From positions 1 through 64,000 of the forward strand of contig PNJQ01000004.1 in the NCBI GenBank assembly GCA_013821985.1: a stretch of DNA of 64,000 nt, in the 5' to 3' direction. The position numbers were made by a program, and so were the translations under genes. The stretch is from Opitutus sp. Lineage in GTDB: Bacteria; Verrucomicrobiota; Verrucomicrobiia; Opitutales; Opitutaceae. The notes under the pieces are model-generated. The model was not told the DNA's origin. It saw only the letters and a list, made by a program, of their open reading frames with translations, and searched no databases. This document shows, one piece after another, positions 1 to 9,087 of this stretch; the first letter of the stretch is position 1, and the number at the start of each line of letters is the position of its first letter.

Positions 1-648
1 ATTGCCCGACGCCTCCTCGAAGCGAAGACGCAGATTCCGCACTTCTACGTCGAACTTGAAGTCGATGCGGCGCCGCTCCTCGCGATCCGCACGCAGCTCA
101 ACACCGGCCTCGAAGCGGAAGGCGTGAAGCTTTCCGTGAATGATTTCGTGCTCAAGGCCAGCGCCGAAGCGCTGCGTCGCATCCCGGCCGTCAACGCGTC
201 GTGGACCGGCACCGGCATTCAATATCACAGCGCCGCGCACGTCTCGTTCGCCGTGGCGATGGAGGACGGTCTCATCACGCCGGTCATTCGCGACACGCAC
301 CAGAAATCGATTTTCCAGATCAGCACCGAAGCGAAAGCACTCGGCAAACGCGCGAAGGAAAAGAAGCTCAAGCCCGACGAATTCACCGGCGGCACGTTCT
401 GCGTCTCGAATCTCGGGATGTTCGGCGCGCATCGTTTCTCGGCAATCATCAACCCGCCCAACGCCGCCATCCTCGCGGTCGGCACCACCGTGGAGAAGCC
501 CGTCGCGGTAAACGGCCAGCTCGCGGTCGGCCAGCGCATGAGCCTCACTCTCTCGTGCGACCATCGCGTCGTGGACGGCGCCCTCGGCGCGCAATACCTC
601 GCCGCGTTGAAGGACCTCCTCGAGAAGCCGGCGCTGCTGCTGGTCTAA
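1..648 (+). CDS. pdhC: Dihydrolipoamide acyltransferase (E2 of a 2-oxoacid dehydrogenase complex), C-terminal part
   Basis: The frame is open from base 1, so the gene starts before the window and only the catalytic domain is seen (about 215 residues). Recognisable family segments are a HFYVELEVD-like start of the domain, GGTFCVSNLGMFG, AIINPPNAAILAVG, and the active-site block DHRVVDG near the end. The His of DHRVVDG is the catalytic base that moves the acyl group from lipoyl-lysine to CoA. The lipoyl and E1/E3-binding domains must lie upstream. The NPPNAAILAVG stretch fits pyruvate dehydrogenase E2 best, but a branched-chain or oxoglutarate E2 cannot be ruled out without the rest of the protein. 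A strong terminator follows, so this is the last gene of its operon. Confidence 0.93.
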   Translation: MARRLLEAKTQIPHFYVELEVDAAPLLAIRTQLNTGLEAEGVKLSVNDFVLKASAEALRRIPAVNASWTGTGIQYHSAAHVSFAVAMEDGLITPVIRDTHQKSIFQISTEAKALGKRAKEKKLKPDEFTGGTFCVSNLGMFGAHRFSAIINPPNAAILAVGTTVEKPVAVNGQLAVGQRMSLTLSCDHRVVDGALGAQYLAALKDLLEKPALLLV

Positions 649-671
649 GACCAGAGCGACCCATGCAATTC

Positions 672-698
672 GGCGCGCCTTCACCGGCGCGCCTTTTT
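672..698 (+). terminator. Rho-independent terminator after E2 gene
   Basis: The eight bases GGCGCGCC occur twice, at 672-679 and 686-693. They are separated by TTCACC and followed directly by five T residues (694-698). Because GGCGCGCC is its own reverse complement, the copies form an 8-bp GC hairpin with a U tract, 24 bases after the E2 stop. Confidence 0.85.
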
Positions 699-832
699 CG
701 TGGACGAACGCGAACGGCAATCCGGGATTTCCTCCCGAGATGGTGCGCATGGCTTGGCGAATGCCATGCACCCTTTGTGTTTCCGGCAGCGCGAGCTGTT
801 CAAGCCGGGCTCAAACCCTTTGCTTCGCGCTC

Positions 833-985
833 ATGCGCAGCGTGCTGCTCCCATCGAAGAAAGATAACGCTTGGCTCGAAGCCGACCGGCAAGAGCGCTA
901 CACGCTCGCGTTCACCGCGATCGCGTTCGTTGGCGTCGTCGGCGCTGGCATTGGTCTGCTGATCTACGGTCTCACCGTCGCCTGA
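833..985 (+). CDS. Small single-pass membrane protein, first of a tandem pair
   Basis: About 50 residues from the ATG at 833; an upstream in-frame start at 740 would add a Cys-rich tail without family look. A charged N-terminal part with the motif KKDNAWLEADRQER is followed by one hydrophobic helix of about 25 residues ending in GLLIYGLTVA. The next gene repeats the same layout, with DNAW, DR and ER kept in register. That is the main reason to accept both as real genes. I do not recognise a named family. The topology suggests a cytoplasmic charged head and a short C-terminal end outside. Confidence 0.55.
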   Translation: MRSVLLPSKKDNAWLEADRQERYTLAFTAIAFVGVVGAGIGLLIYGLTVA

Positions 986-1136
986 GGAAGACCACCGACT
1001 GAGTGGACGCTTCTGCAGCCTGCCTCCGTGCACCGTGCGCGCTTGGCCGCGGCGCTTGCTCGAAACAACTCATAATTCCGCGGGTTGGTCGGAGAAGCTT
1101 TTCAGCCCGCTGAATCGTATATTTCCCTCCGCACGA

Positions 1137-1280
1137 ATGTTTGGCCGACGACCCAACGATAATGCCTGGACGCAGACGGACCGCCATGAACGCCGCAAGA
1201 CGGTAGCACTAGTTGTCGTGCTGGTCGTGTCCGCCGCCGCCAGCGTCACCCTGCTGATCTGGAGTCTATCCGGGCATTGA
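1137..1280 (+). CDS. Small single-pass membrane protein, second of a tandem pair
   Basis: About 47 residues from the ATG at 1137; an in-frame start at 1035 is possible but the extra part is not shared with the paralogue. It has the head RRPNDNAWTQTDRHERRK followed by a hydrophobic segment ending in LLIWSLSGH. It is aligned with the product of 833-985 over DNAW-x(3)-DR-x-ER and the LLI-x-x-L end of the helix. The two genes are 151 bases apart, which looks like an old tandem duplication. Function unknown. Confidence 0.55.
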   Translation: MFGRRPNDNAWTQTDRHERRKTVALVVVLVVSAAASVTLLIWSLSGH

Positions 1281-1427
1281 GTCGCCGCCCTCGCGCCGGA
1301 TTTCCACTTGGCGCACCGCCACCGCGGGAGTATGAAGCGGTCGCCCCGCAACCGCGGGACACGACTGGCCCACCGCTTATTCCGCGCAGGCAGAGCGACC
1401 AGCCGGGTTCACCCACCCGCCGTCGCC

Positions 1428-3887
1428 ATGAAATTGCTCGCCGCCGCTCCCGCCGTCCCGTCGGTCACCGAACTGAAGCATGCCATCGAGGAAAAACTCT
1501 TCTGCATGCTCGCGCGCTTCCCCGCCGTCGCGACTCCCCATGACCGCTACCTCGCCGTCGCCTACGCCGTCCGCGATCACATCCTCCATCACTGGGTCGC
1601 GACCGCGCAGTGCTACTTCGAGCACGCAAGCCGCACCGCGGTTTACCTTTCGGCCGAGTTTCTCATCGGTCCCCAGCTGGAAAAAAATCTCCTCAATCTC
1701 GGCCTGCATGAACCTTTCACCGCCGCCATGCGCGAACTCGGTTGGGATCCCGTGGAAATATTCGCCGAAGAGGAGGAGCCCGGCCTCGGCAACGGCGGAC
1801 TCGGCCGCCTGGCCGCGTGCTACCTCGACTCACTTGCGACGCTGGAGATTCCCTCGATCGCTTATGGGATCCGCTACGAGTTCGGCATCTTCGACCAGGA
1901 GATCCGCGACGGCTGGCAGGTGGAACGCAGCGACCGCTGGTTGAGGCTCGGCTATCCGTGGGAAATTCCGCGTCCGGAGATCGCCCTCGCCGTGAAGTTC
2001 GGCGGCCACACCGAGCCCCACCACGACGCTCAGGGGCGCTTCTGCGTCCGTTGGATTCCCGACCGAATCGTGCTGGGCACTCCGTCCGACACACTCGTGC
2101 AGGGCTGCGACGTGAAGACCGTCAACCTCCTGCGGCTCTGGAAAGCGGAGGCGACGGAGTCGTTCGATTTCAAGGCCTTCAATTCCGGCGATTACTACGG
2201 CGCGGTGCTCGACAAGGTCGCCTCGGAAAACATCACAAAGGTGCTCTACCCAAACGACGAGGCTCCGGCCGGCAAGCAGCTCCGACTCGAGCAGCAATAC
2301 TTTTTCGTCTCGTGCTCGCTGCAGGACATGATCCGCATCTACCGGCAGCGCGAATCCTCGCTCGATCACTTTCACGAAAAATACGCCGCCCAGCTCAACG
2401 ACACTCACCCCGCCATCGCAGTCGCCGAATTGATGCGACTGCTGATCGACGAACAAGGACTTGAGTGGGAAAAGGCGTGGGCCATCACGCGCCGCACGTT
2501 CGCCTACACCAATCACACCCTGCTGCCCGAGGCGCTCGAACGCTGGCCGTTGCCGCTGTTCGCACGGGTGCTTCCCCGTCTCCTCGAAATCATTTTTGAA
2601 ATCAACCGGCGCTTCCTCGACGAGGTGCGCGCGCGTTTCCCCGGCGATGACGAGAAGGTGCGCCGGCTCTCCCTGATCGACGAAGCAGGCGAGCGATTCG
2701 TCCGCATGGCCCATCTCGCCTGTGTGGGCAGCTCCGCGATCAACGGCGTCGCCGCCCTTCACTCGCGACTGCTCGCGCAGACCGTCCTGCGTGACTTTCA
2801 CGATCTCTGGCCGGAAAAATTCTCCAACAAGACCAACGGCGTCACGCCCCGGCGCTTTCTTGCCGTGGCCAATCCGTCGTTATCCGCGCTCATCTCGCGG
2901 CACTTCGGGCGCGGCTGGTTGCGCGACCTCGATCAACTGCGCCGGCTCGAGCCGCTGGCCGACGATGCCGCGTTTCGCGCCGCCTGGCGCGAGGTGAAGC
3001 TCGGCAACAAGGCTCGACTGGCCCAGCTCATCCTCCGCACCACGGGCATCGCGACCGACCCGGCTTCACTCTTCGACGTGCAGGCGAAGCGCATTCACGA
3101 ATACAAGCGGCAGCACTTGAATCTGCTGCACATCGTGTGGCTCTATCTCCGCCAAAAAAATAATCCCGGGCTCGCCAGCGCACCGCGCACCTGCCTCTTC
3201 GGCGGCAAGGCCGCTCCCGGTTACCATTTCGCGAAACTCATCATCAAGCTCGCGAACTCCCTCGCCGACGTCGTGAACGCCGACCCCGCAACCAACGACC
3301 GCCTGCGCGTGGTGTTTTTTCCAAATTTCTGCGTGAAAACCGCGCAGCTCATCTACCCCGCCGCCGATCTTTCCGAGCAGATCTCCACCGCCGGCAAGGA
3401 AGCCTCCGGCACGGGCAACATGAAGTTCGCGCTCAATGGCGCCCTCACCATCGGCACCCTCGATGGTGCGAACATCGAGATCATGGAGGAAGTCGGCGCA
3501 GAAAATTTCTTCCTCTTCGGCCTCGACGCCGCCGAGGTCGCCGAGCGAAAGGCCATCGGCTACCGACCGGGGGAAGTCATCGAGGCCAACCCGGACCTGC
3601 GCGCCGTGCTGGAGTTCATTGCCTCGGACCAACTCGCGCGGGGCGACCGCGAACTCTTTGCGCCGCTCATTCGCAACCTGAAGGAGCAGGACGATTATCT
3701 CGTGCTCGCCGATTTCGCCGACTACGTCGCGGCGCAAGAGCGCGTCAGCGCCGCCTTCCTCGATCCCGAAGGCTGGACGCGCAAATCCATCCTGAACGTG
3801 GCACGCATGGGTAAATTTTCCTCTGATCGGGCGATTCGCGAATACTGCCGCGACATCTGGCACATCAAGCCCGTGCCGGTGCGCTGA
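1428..3887 (+). CDS. glgP: Glycogen/alpha-glucan phosphorylase
   Basis: GT35 family enzyme that releases glucose-1-phosphate from glycogen or maltodextrin using a bound pyridoxal phosphate. The PLP lysine sits in the signature EASGTGNMKFALNGALTIGT. Other family blocks are GLGNGGLGRLAACYLDS, QLNDTHPAIAV, KTNGVTPRRF and QAKRIHEYKRQHLN. The ATG at 1428 gives 819 residues, normal for the family. An upstream TTG at 1308 would add 40 Arg/Pro-rich residues unlike other members and is rejected. The phosphoglucomutase and the UDP-sugar pyrophosphorylase further right (7129-10508) use the same metabolite, but they are on the other strand and separately transcribed. Confidence 0.96.
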   Translation: MKLLAAAPAVPSVTELKHAIEEKLFCMLARFPAVATPHDRYLAVAYAVRDHILHHWVATAQCYFEHASRTAVYLSAEFLIGPQLEKNLLNLGLHEPFTAAMRELGWDPVEIFAEEEEPGLGNGGLGRLAACYLDSLATLEIPSIAYGIRYEFGIFDQEIRDGWQVERSDRWLRLGYPWEIPRPEIALAVKFGGHTEPHHDAQGRFCVRWIPDRIVLGTPSDTLVQGCDVKTVNLLRLWKAEATESFDFKAFNSGDYYGAVLDKVASENITKVLYPNDEAPAGKQLRLEQQYFFVSCSLQDMIRIYRQRESSLDHFHEKYAAQLNDTHPAIAVAELMRLLIDEQGLEWEKAWAITRRTFAYTNHTLLPEALERWPLPLFARVLPRLLEIIFEINRRFLDEVRARFPGDDEKVRRLSLIDEAGERFVRMAHLACVGSSAINGVAALHSRLLAQTVLRDFHDLWPEKFSNKTNGVTPRRFLAVANPSLSALISRHFGRGWLRDLDQLRRLEPLADDAAFRAAWREVKLGNKARLAQLILRTTGIATDPASLFDVQAKRIHEYKRQHLNLLHIVWLYLRQKNNPGLASAPRTCLFGGKAAPGYHFAKLIIKLANSLADVVNADPATNDRLRVVFFPNFCVKTAQLIYPAADLSEQISTAGKEASGTGNMKFALNGALTIGTLDGANIEIMEEVGAENFFLFGLDAAEVAERKAIGYRPGEVIEANPDLRAVLEFIASDQLARGDRELFAPLIRNLKEQDDYLVLADFADYVAAQERVSAAFLDPEGWTRKSILNVARMGKFSSDRAIREYCRDIWHIKPVPVR

Positions 3888-3916
3888 CCCGGCGCGCGCG
3901 AGGATTCTCCCGGGGG

Positions 3917-6900
3917 CTATGCGATCGTTTCCCCGGGGCTGAACGCGGGCAGCTCAATCCAAAAAGTTGTCCCCTCGCCCGGCATTGATGCAACACCGAC
4001 CTGACCGTTCATCCGGTGGACGGCGCGACGCACGATCGCGAGTCCGACGCCCGTGCCCTCGTAGGTTCCGTGCCGGTGCAATCGCTCGAAGATGTCGAAG
4101 ATGCGCGCATGGTGCTCCGGCGCGATGCCAATGCCGTTGTCGCGGACGTGCAGCCGCAGATTCGGTCCGACGCGTTCGGACCAGACGCGCACGATTGGAG
4201 TCTTGCCGGGCTCGACGAATTTCACGGCATTGCCGAGCAGATTCGTGACCGATTGGGTCAGGTAGGCTTCATTACCAACCACTGTGCCGAGTGTTCCTTC
4301 GATGCGCACGTCAGCCCGGGGCAATTGAAACTCGTCGTGCTCGCGAAAAATGTCGCCGACCAGGCGACCCAAGTTGACGGGGACCAGCTCAACACGCGTC
4401 TTCGACACCCGCGAATAAGCAAGGAGGTCCGAGATCAGCCGATCGAGGCGCGCCGCCGCCCGCTGCACGCGGTCGAGGTAATTGCGTTCGGCCGGTGCGA
4501 GCCGGCTACCCGCTTCGTCGATCGTGAATTGCGTGAAACTCTGGATCGACCGCAGCGGGGAGCGCAGATCGTGCGCGACCGAATACGAGAATGACTCCAG
4601 CTCCTGCACCGCCTCGTTCAGCTCCAGCGTGCGCTGACGCACCCGCCGCTCCAGCTCCTCCTCGGTCAGTTTCATGCCGGTGAGGTCGCGCATGATCTTC
4701 GCGAAGCCGCGCATCGTGCCGTCCTCGTCGCGCAAGGCCAGCATGTGTCCGCTCGCCCAAAAGCGCGTGCCGTCCTTGCGCACGTGCCAGCGCTCGTCCG
4801 GCGCCGAGCCGACGCGCATCGCCGTCGCCATTTCCGCCTCCGGAACGCCCGCCGCGCGATCTTCGGGTCCAAAGATGCGAGCCCCCGGCATGCCGATCGC
4901 CTCCACCTCGGTGAATCCGAGAATGCGCTCCGCTCCGTGATTCCACGCCGTCACGATTCCTGAGGTGTCCATCAGAAACATCGCGTAATCACGCGCCCCC
5001 TCGACGAAGAGCCGGAGATGTTCCTCCGTTTCGCGCACGGTCCGCTCAGCGCGCCGCCGATCCTCGATCTCCTGCTGGGCCTCGGCGAACAACAGGGCGT
5101 TTTCCACTGCCAAACGGATGCGGGTGGAGATTTCCTCGGCCAGCGGCAGGTCCGACTCGGAAAACCGCCTTCCGCTGTCGGCCGTGCCGAGCGTCAATAC
5201 TGCCCAGACCCGGTCGCGCACGACAACGGGAATGTGCAGCACCGTTCGCAACCGCAGCGCGGCCAGGGCCTCGACCTGCGCCGTCATCCCGAGGCGCACC
5301 GCCACCTCCGCGCTGTCGATTTTCGTCAGCACGGCGACCCGGCCGGTGCGCGCCGCGATGGCGAGGCCGGATTCGCCCTCCGTGGAAAGTTCGAAGCCAT
5401 GGAATTGCCGCCCCAATCCCGCTTCGATCCGCGGATCGATGTGCGCCAGCGCCATCACCTTGAGGCGCGCGTGGTCCCCAACCCGGAAGATGACGGCGGC
5501 GTCCGCGACCCGCGGAACCGCGAGCCGGACCAGACCCCGCATCATCTCGTCCTCCCCGCGGCTCGTGAGCAGCAGATTGCTGCAATCCGCGACGAAGCGC
5601 GCGCCCTCCTCGGCGCGCTTGTGCGGCGTCAAATCCGAAATCACCGCATAAAAACCGCCCGCCTGGCCGGCGGCGTTGCGGTGCGGCACGAGATGGACAC
5701 CGAGAAAGCGCGCCGGCAGCTCCCCAGGGCCGGCGGGATTGAACCACTGCTCGAAGCTCACCATTTCTCCTGCCAGCGCGCGCCGGATGAATGGTCCCAG
5801 CCGCGCGTAGGATTCCGGCCGCGCTGCGGCTTCGACCGTGCGCCCCACCAGCGTTGCCGGGTCCACGCCAAACCAGTCGCGCAGTCGGTCGTTGAACAGG
5901 CGGAACGTGCCCGTCTGATCGACAAACACGATGAGGCCGGGCATCGCGCGCACCAGCAGCGCCAGTTCGCTCTCGCGCTCGCGGGTTTCGGCTTCGCTCA
6001 GTTCGGCCCGTTCAAGCGCTTCCTCTTCCCGGCGCAGCAGGAGCGACACGCCGACGGTTGCCACCATTCCGCCCGCCAGCACCGTCCACCACGACACGGC
6101 GCTTTCCACTCGCGCGGTGTAAACGGCGCTCCACGTGCGGTCGCCGAGCGGCAGCGTGCGCACACGCTGCACCTGCGTCCACCGATTCACGTCCGCCCGT
6201 GGCGGCGCGCCGAAAACCTGCGTGCCGCGCGCGGGCTCCGCGTGATCGAATACCGCAAGTTCGATGTGCTGATCGGCCAATGGCGCCGCCTTGCGCTCGA
6301 GAAAATCCCAGGTCCGAAACGGCGCATAGACGAAGCCCAACAGTTGCTCACGGCGCTCCTCCTCGCTGAGCGGAAACACGCCCTTCTGATAGACGGGAAA
6401 ATAGATCAGGAATCCCGGTTGCTTCGCCGCGTCGATTTCCTGCACCAGCGTCACGGTGCCCGACATCGCCGCTCGACCCGTCACCCAGGCTCGTTCCATC
6501 GCGGCACGACGAATCGGTTCCGTGAACATGTCGAAGCCAATGGCCGCCCGGTTTCGCTCGTCCTGGGGTTCGAGGAACAGGATCGAATGGAACTCATCGC
6601 GCGGAGTCGCCGGCCAGACGCGAAAATCCGCGACACCGTTCCGCCGCATGTAGTCTTCGATCGAGCGCACCTCCCCGGCCCGAATTCGTTGCGTGAAGCC
6701 GACGCCCTGCATTCCCAGGTAGTTTCGTGCGAGATCCAACGGCGAGGTGTAGGCTTCGAATTCGGCTTTCTCGACGTGCTCACTCGCCGCGAACAATCCC
6801 GCCGCTCCGCGCAACAGCGTCAAAAACGATTCCATGCGCGTGCCAAGCTGCGCCTCGAACACCATGGCGTGCTCCAACACGTCCCCAGCCGTGCGGGCAA

Positions 6901-7075
6901 TCACCCAGCGCTGCCAGCCAACCGCCGTCAGCACGCTCGCGACCGTGCCGGCCAGCAGGAGCCTGACCGACGCCGAAGGCCAGGCTGGTCGGTTTCGCGG
7001 GTTCGACGGCATGTCGGAAACGAAACCCATCGATGCGCATCCGCAAGCGGCCACGTGTCCACTCCGGTCGGGCAT
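3917..7075 (-). CDS. Membrane histidine kinase with CHASE, PAS, GAF and PAS sensors
   Basis: The order in the 1052 residues is: membrane helix near 35-57; periplasmic CHASE-type domain to about 300 (contains GVGFTQRI and a FDMFTEPIRRAAMERA block); second helix near 332-352; PAS near 370-490; GAF near 510-660; PAS near 690-805; HisKA with H-box SYSVAHDLRSPLR; and HATPase with N-box LLGNAVKF, G1 DNGIGI and G2 GTGVGLAIV. The kinase core is of the phytochrome-like class that often lacks a fused receiver, and none is present. No response regulator adjoins it. The first Met gives a 21-residue hydrophilic lead, so the true start may be at 7030 or 7012. It converges with glgP, with only 29 bases between the stops. 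The signal is unknown; CHASE domains bind small extracellular ligands. Confidence 0.9.
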   Translation of the reverse strand: MPDRSGHVAACGCASMGFVSDMPSNPRNRPAWPSASVRLLLAGTVASVLTAVGWQRWVIARTAGDVLEHAMVFEAQLGTRMESFLTLLRGAAGLFAASEHVEKAEFEAYTSPLDLARNYLGMQGVGFTQRIRAGEVRSIEDYMRRNGVADFRVWPATPRDEFHSILFLEPQDERNRAAIGFDMFTEPIRRAAMERAWVTGRAAMSGTVTLVQEIDAAKQPGFLIYFPVYQKGVFPLSEEERREQLLGFVYAPFRTWDFLERKAAPLADQHIELAVFDHAEPARGTQVFGAPPRADVNRWTQVQRVRTLPLGDRTWSAVYTARVESAVSWWTVLAGGMVATVGVSLLLRREEEALERAELSEAETRERESELALLVRAMPGLIVFVDQTGTFRLFNDRLRDWFGVDPATLVGRTVEAAARPESYARLGPFIRRALAGEMVSFEQWFNPAGPGELPARFLGVHLVPHRNAAGQAGGFYAVISDLTPHKRAEEGARFVADCSNLLLTSRGEDEMMRGLVRLAVPRVADAAVIFRVGDHARLKVMALAHIDPRIEAGLGRQFHGFELSTEGESGLAIAARTGRVAVLTKIDSAEVAVRLGMTAQVEALAALRLRTVLHIPVVVRDRVWAVLTLGTADSGRRFSESDLPLAEEISTRIRLAVENALLFAEAQQEIEDRRRAERTVRETEEHLRLFVEGARDYAMFLMDTSGIVTAWNHGAERILGFTEVEAIGMPGARIFGPEDRAAGVPEAEMATAMRVGSAPDERWHVRKDGTRFWASGHMLALRDEDGTMRGFAKIMRDLTGMKLTEEELERRVRQRTLELNEAVQELESFSYSVAHDLRSPLRSIQSFTQFTIDEAGSRLAPAERNYLDRVQRAAARLDRLISDLLAYSRVSKTRVELVPVNLGRLVGDIFREHDEFQLPRADVRIEGTLGTVVGNEAYLTQSVTNLLGNAVKFVEPGKTPIVRVWSERVGPNLRLHVRDNGIGIAPEHHARIFDIFERLHRHGTYEGTGVGLAIVRRAVHRMNGQVGVASMPGEGTTFWIELPAFSPGETIA

Positions 7076-7128
7076 CGCTGACCTCGTGCCGTCGGGGAGA
7101 AACCTCCCTTCCCGCGGAAGCTCCCGGG

Positions 7129-9087
7129 CTACGACTCGGCGCGCTGGCGCGCCTCGGCCTCGATCAGGGCGCGCAGGTGGTCGAGCGTGGCCCTTGCCTT
7201 CGCTTTCGCGGCCGGCAAATCGGCCGCCGAGGAAACGGGTTCCGAGGCGAATAGGTAGAATTTCATCTTCGGTTCGGTGCCGCTGCCGCGGGCGGCGAAC
7301 GAGTAACCGTTCGCCAACGTCACGATGTAGAGGTCTTGCGCGGGAATCTGTTCGCCGTCGGCGTCATAGAATTTCTCGCGGCCAAAATCCTGGAAGCGCG
7401 TCACGGCCACATCGCCGAATTTCTGCGGCGGAGCCGCCCGGTAGGTGTCGAGGATGCGCTTGATCTTCGCCGCACCACTCGCGCCCTCGTAGTAAATGTT
7501 GATCACGCCTTCGAGGTAGAAGCCGCAGCGCAAATAGATCTCGTCGAGATACTCCGGCACGGTGAGTCCGCGCGATTTCACCCACGCACACAGTTCAGCG
7601 AACATCAGGCAGGCCGCGTTGCCGTCCTTGTCGCGCAGAAAATCGTTCGGCAGGTAGCCATAGCTCTCTTCAGTGCCGAACAGGTAGAACGTGCTGTGCT
7701 GTTGCAGCAGCCGCGCGCGTTCGCGGAAGGGCGTCGCATCGTAGTCGAAGCCGGGGCCCATCGCAGTCTTCAGCTTTTCCTCGTAGCCGCGCATCTTGCC
7801 CGCGATCCACTTGAAGCCGGTGAGCGTGTTGATGACTTTCACGCCGTGCTTCTCGCCGACCGCGTCCTGCAGCGGGGAGGTGACGAACGTCTTCACGAGG
7901 CACGCCGATTGGGTGCCCTCGTGCGGAATCCAGCCGAGTTCCTTGTATTTGCCGACCCGATAGTCCGCCAGCAGTGCGCCGACCTGATTGCCCGTCAGCA
8001 ACTCAAGCTGGCCCGCGCGATTGCGCACGGCGACGCCCATGCGGTCGCAATCGGGATCGGTCGCCATCACGACGTCGGCGCCTTCCTTTTCTGCCAAAGC
8101 GACCGCGAGTGCGAGCGCCTCGGCGTTTTCGGGATTGGCCGACTTCACGGTCGGAAACCGCGCGTCGAACGCGGCCTGCTCCGGCACCTGAATCACCGGC
8201 AAATTGAAACGCGCGAACAGCGGCATCGACGAGACGCCGCCGACGCCGTGGATGTTCGTGAAGACAATCTTGAGCTGGGATTTTCTCAGCAACTCGACGT
8301 CGATGACCGATTGCGCCGCGGCATTGAGGTAGGCCTCGTCGGCGTCACGCCCGAGCGTGCGCACGCCGCTGATTTCAACCTTGAGAAACTCGTGCACGGC
8401 ACTGAGCGGCACGGCGTTCACTTCGGCGATGATGCCCTTGTCGTGCGGCGGCACGACCTGCGCACCATCGTCGAAGTAGGCTTTGAATCCGTTGTCGTGC
8501 GGCGGATTGTGGCTCGCCGTGATGACCGCGCCGCAATGCGCCTTCAGCCAGCGCACCGAGAAACTCAGCTGCGGCGTGGAGCGCGGGCCATCGAAAATAT
8601 ACGCTTCCCCCCCGAGTTTCGTCCAAGTCGATGACGCGAGCTCGCAGAATTGACGCGAGAAATGCCGCACGTCGTGCGCGATGACGATGCGCGGCTTCGC
8701 TGTGCTCTGCTGCGACTCGAGGTAGCGCTGCACATAGCGGAACAGACCGATGATCGCCCGCGTGAGCGTGAAGTCGTTCAGGAGATTGCTGCCAACGCCG
8801 GCGTGCGCCGGCGAACCTTGCAGCGAGAGCGTGCCGGTCTCGGCCTGTGCACTGACGGCGCCAATCGTGCGGCCACGCAGGCCGCCCGTGCCGAACTCCA
8901 TGTAGCGATAGAAACGGTCGTTGAGTTCCGCCCACTGCTCGCGCTCGATCAGCTCGGAGAGACTGGACTGCGCCCAGTCGGGGAGACCCGCGTTCCACCA
9001 CGCGGTGAGATTCTCCACGGCACTCGGGAGCAGTTTTCCGGCAGCAGCGGCAGCGTGAACTTCTTGGGGCAGCGGGGTCGCGGTCAT
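7129..9087 (-). CDS. Phosphoglucomutase/phosphomannomutase (alpha-D-phosphohexomutase)
   Basis: 652-residue alpha-D-phosphohexomutase that interconverts hexose-1- and hexose-6-phosphates. All four signature loops are visible: GTGGLRGR near the N-terminus, the phosphoserine loop TASHNPPHDNGFK, the metal loop ATDPDCDRMG, the sugar loop GTEESYGY, and a C-terminal phosphate-binding GTEPKMKFYLFAS. The length and the FGTGGLRG start resemble the larger phosphoglucomutase/phosphopentomutase-like subgroup. Its ATG overlaps the stop of the upstream pyrophosphorylase gene by four bases (ATGA at 9084-9087), so translation is probably coupled. Together the pair would turn glucose-6-phosphate into a UDP-sugar. 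Confidence 0.93.
   Translation of the reverse strand: MTATPLPQEVHAAAAAGKLLPSAVENLTAWWNAGLPDWAQSSLSELIEREQWAELNDRFYRYMEFGTGGLRGRTIGAVSAQAETGTLSLQGSPAHAGVGSNLLNDFTLTRAIIGLFRYVQRYLESQQSTAKPRIVIAHDVRHFSRQFCELASSTWTKLGGEAYIFDGPRSTPQLSFSVRWLKAHCGAVITASHNPPHDNGFKAYFDDGAQVVPPHDKGIIAEVNAVPLSAVHEFLKVEISGVRTLGRDADEAYLNAAAQSVIDVELLRKSQLKIVFTNIHGVGGVSSMPLFARFNLPVIQVPEQAAFDARFPTVKSANPENAEALALAVALAEKEGADVVMATDPDCDRMGVAVRNRAGQLELLTGNQVGALLADYRVGKYKELGWIPHEGTQSACLVKTFVTSPLQDAVGEKHGVKVINTLTGFKWIAGKMRGYEEKLKTAMGPGFDYDATPFRERARLLQQHSTFYLFGTEESYGYLPNDFLRDKDGNAACLMFAELCAWVKSRGLTVPEYLDEIYLRCGFYLEGVINIYYEGASGAAKIKRILDTYRAAPPQKFGDVAVTRFQDFGREKFYDADGEQIPAQDLYIVTLANGYSFAARGSGTEPKMKFYLFASEPVSSAADLPAAKAKARATLDHLRALIEAEARQRAES

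Noticed and set aside
1308-1427. N-terminal extension of glycogen phosphorylase from a TTG
   Set aside because: Forty Arg/Pro-rich residues without family similarity; the ATG at 1428 gives the normal length.
5018-7081. Long plus-strand frame of 687 codons opposite the CHASE/PAS kinase
   Set aside because: Arg/His-rich product with no domain, fully antisense to a clear kinase gene; typical shadow frame in GC-rich DNA.
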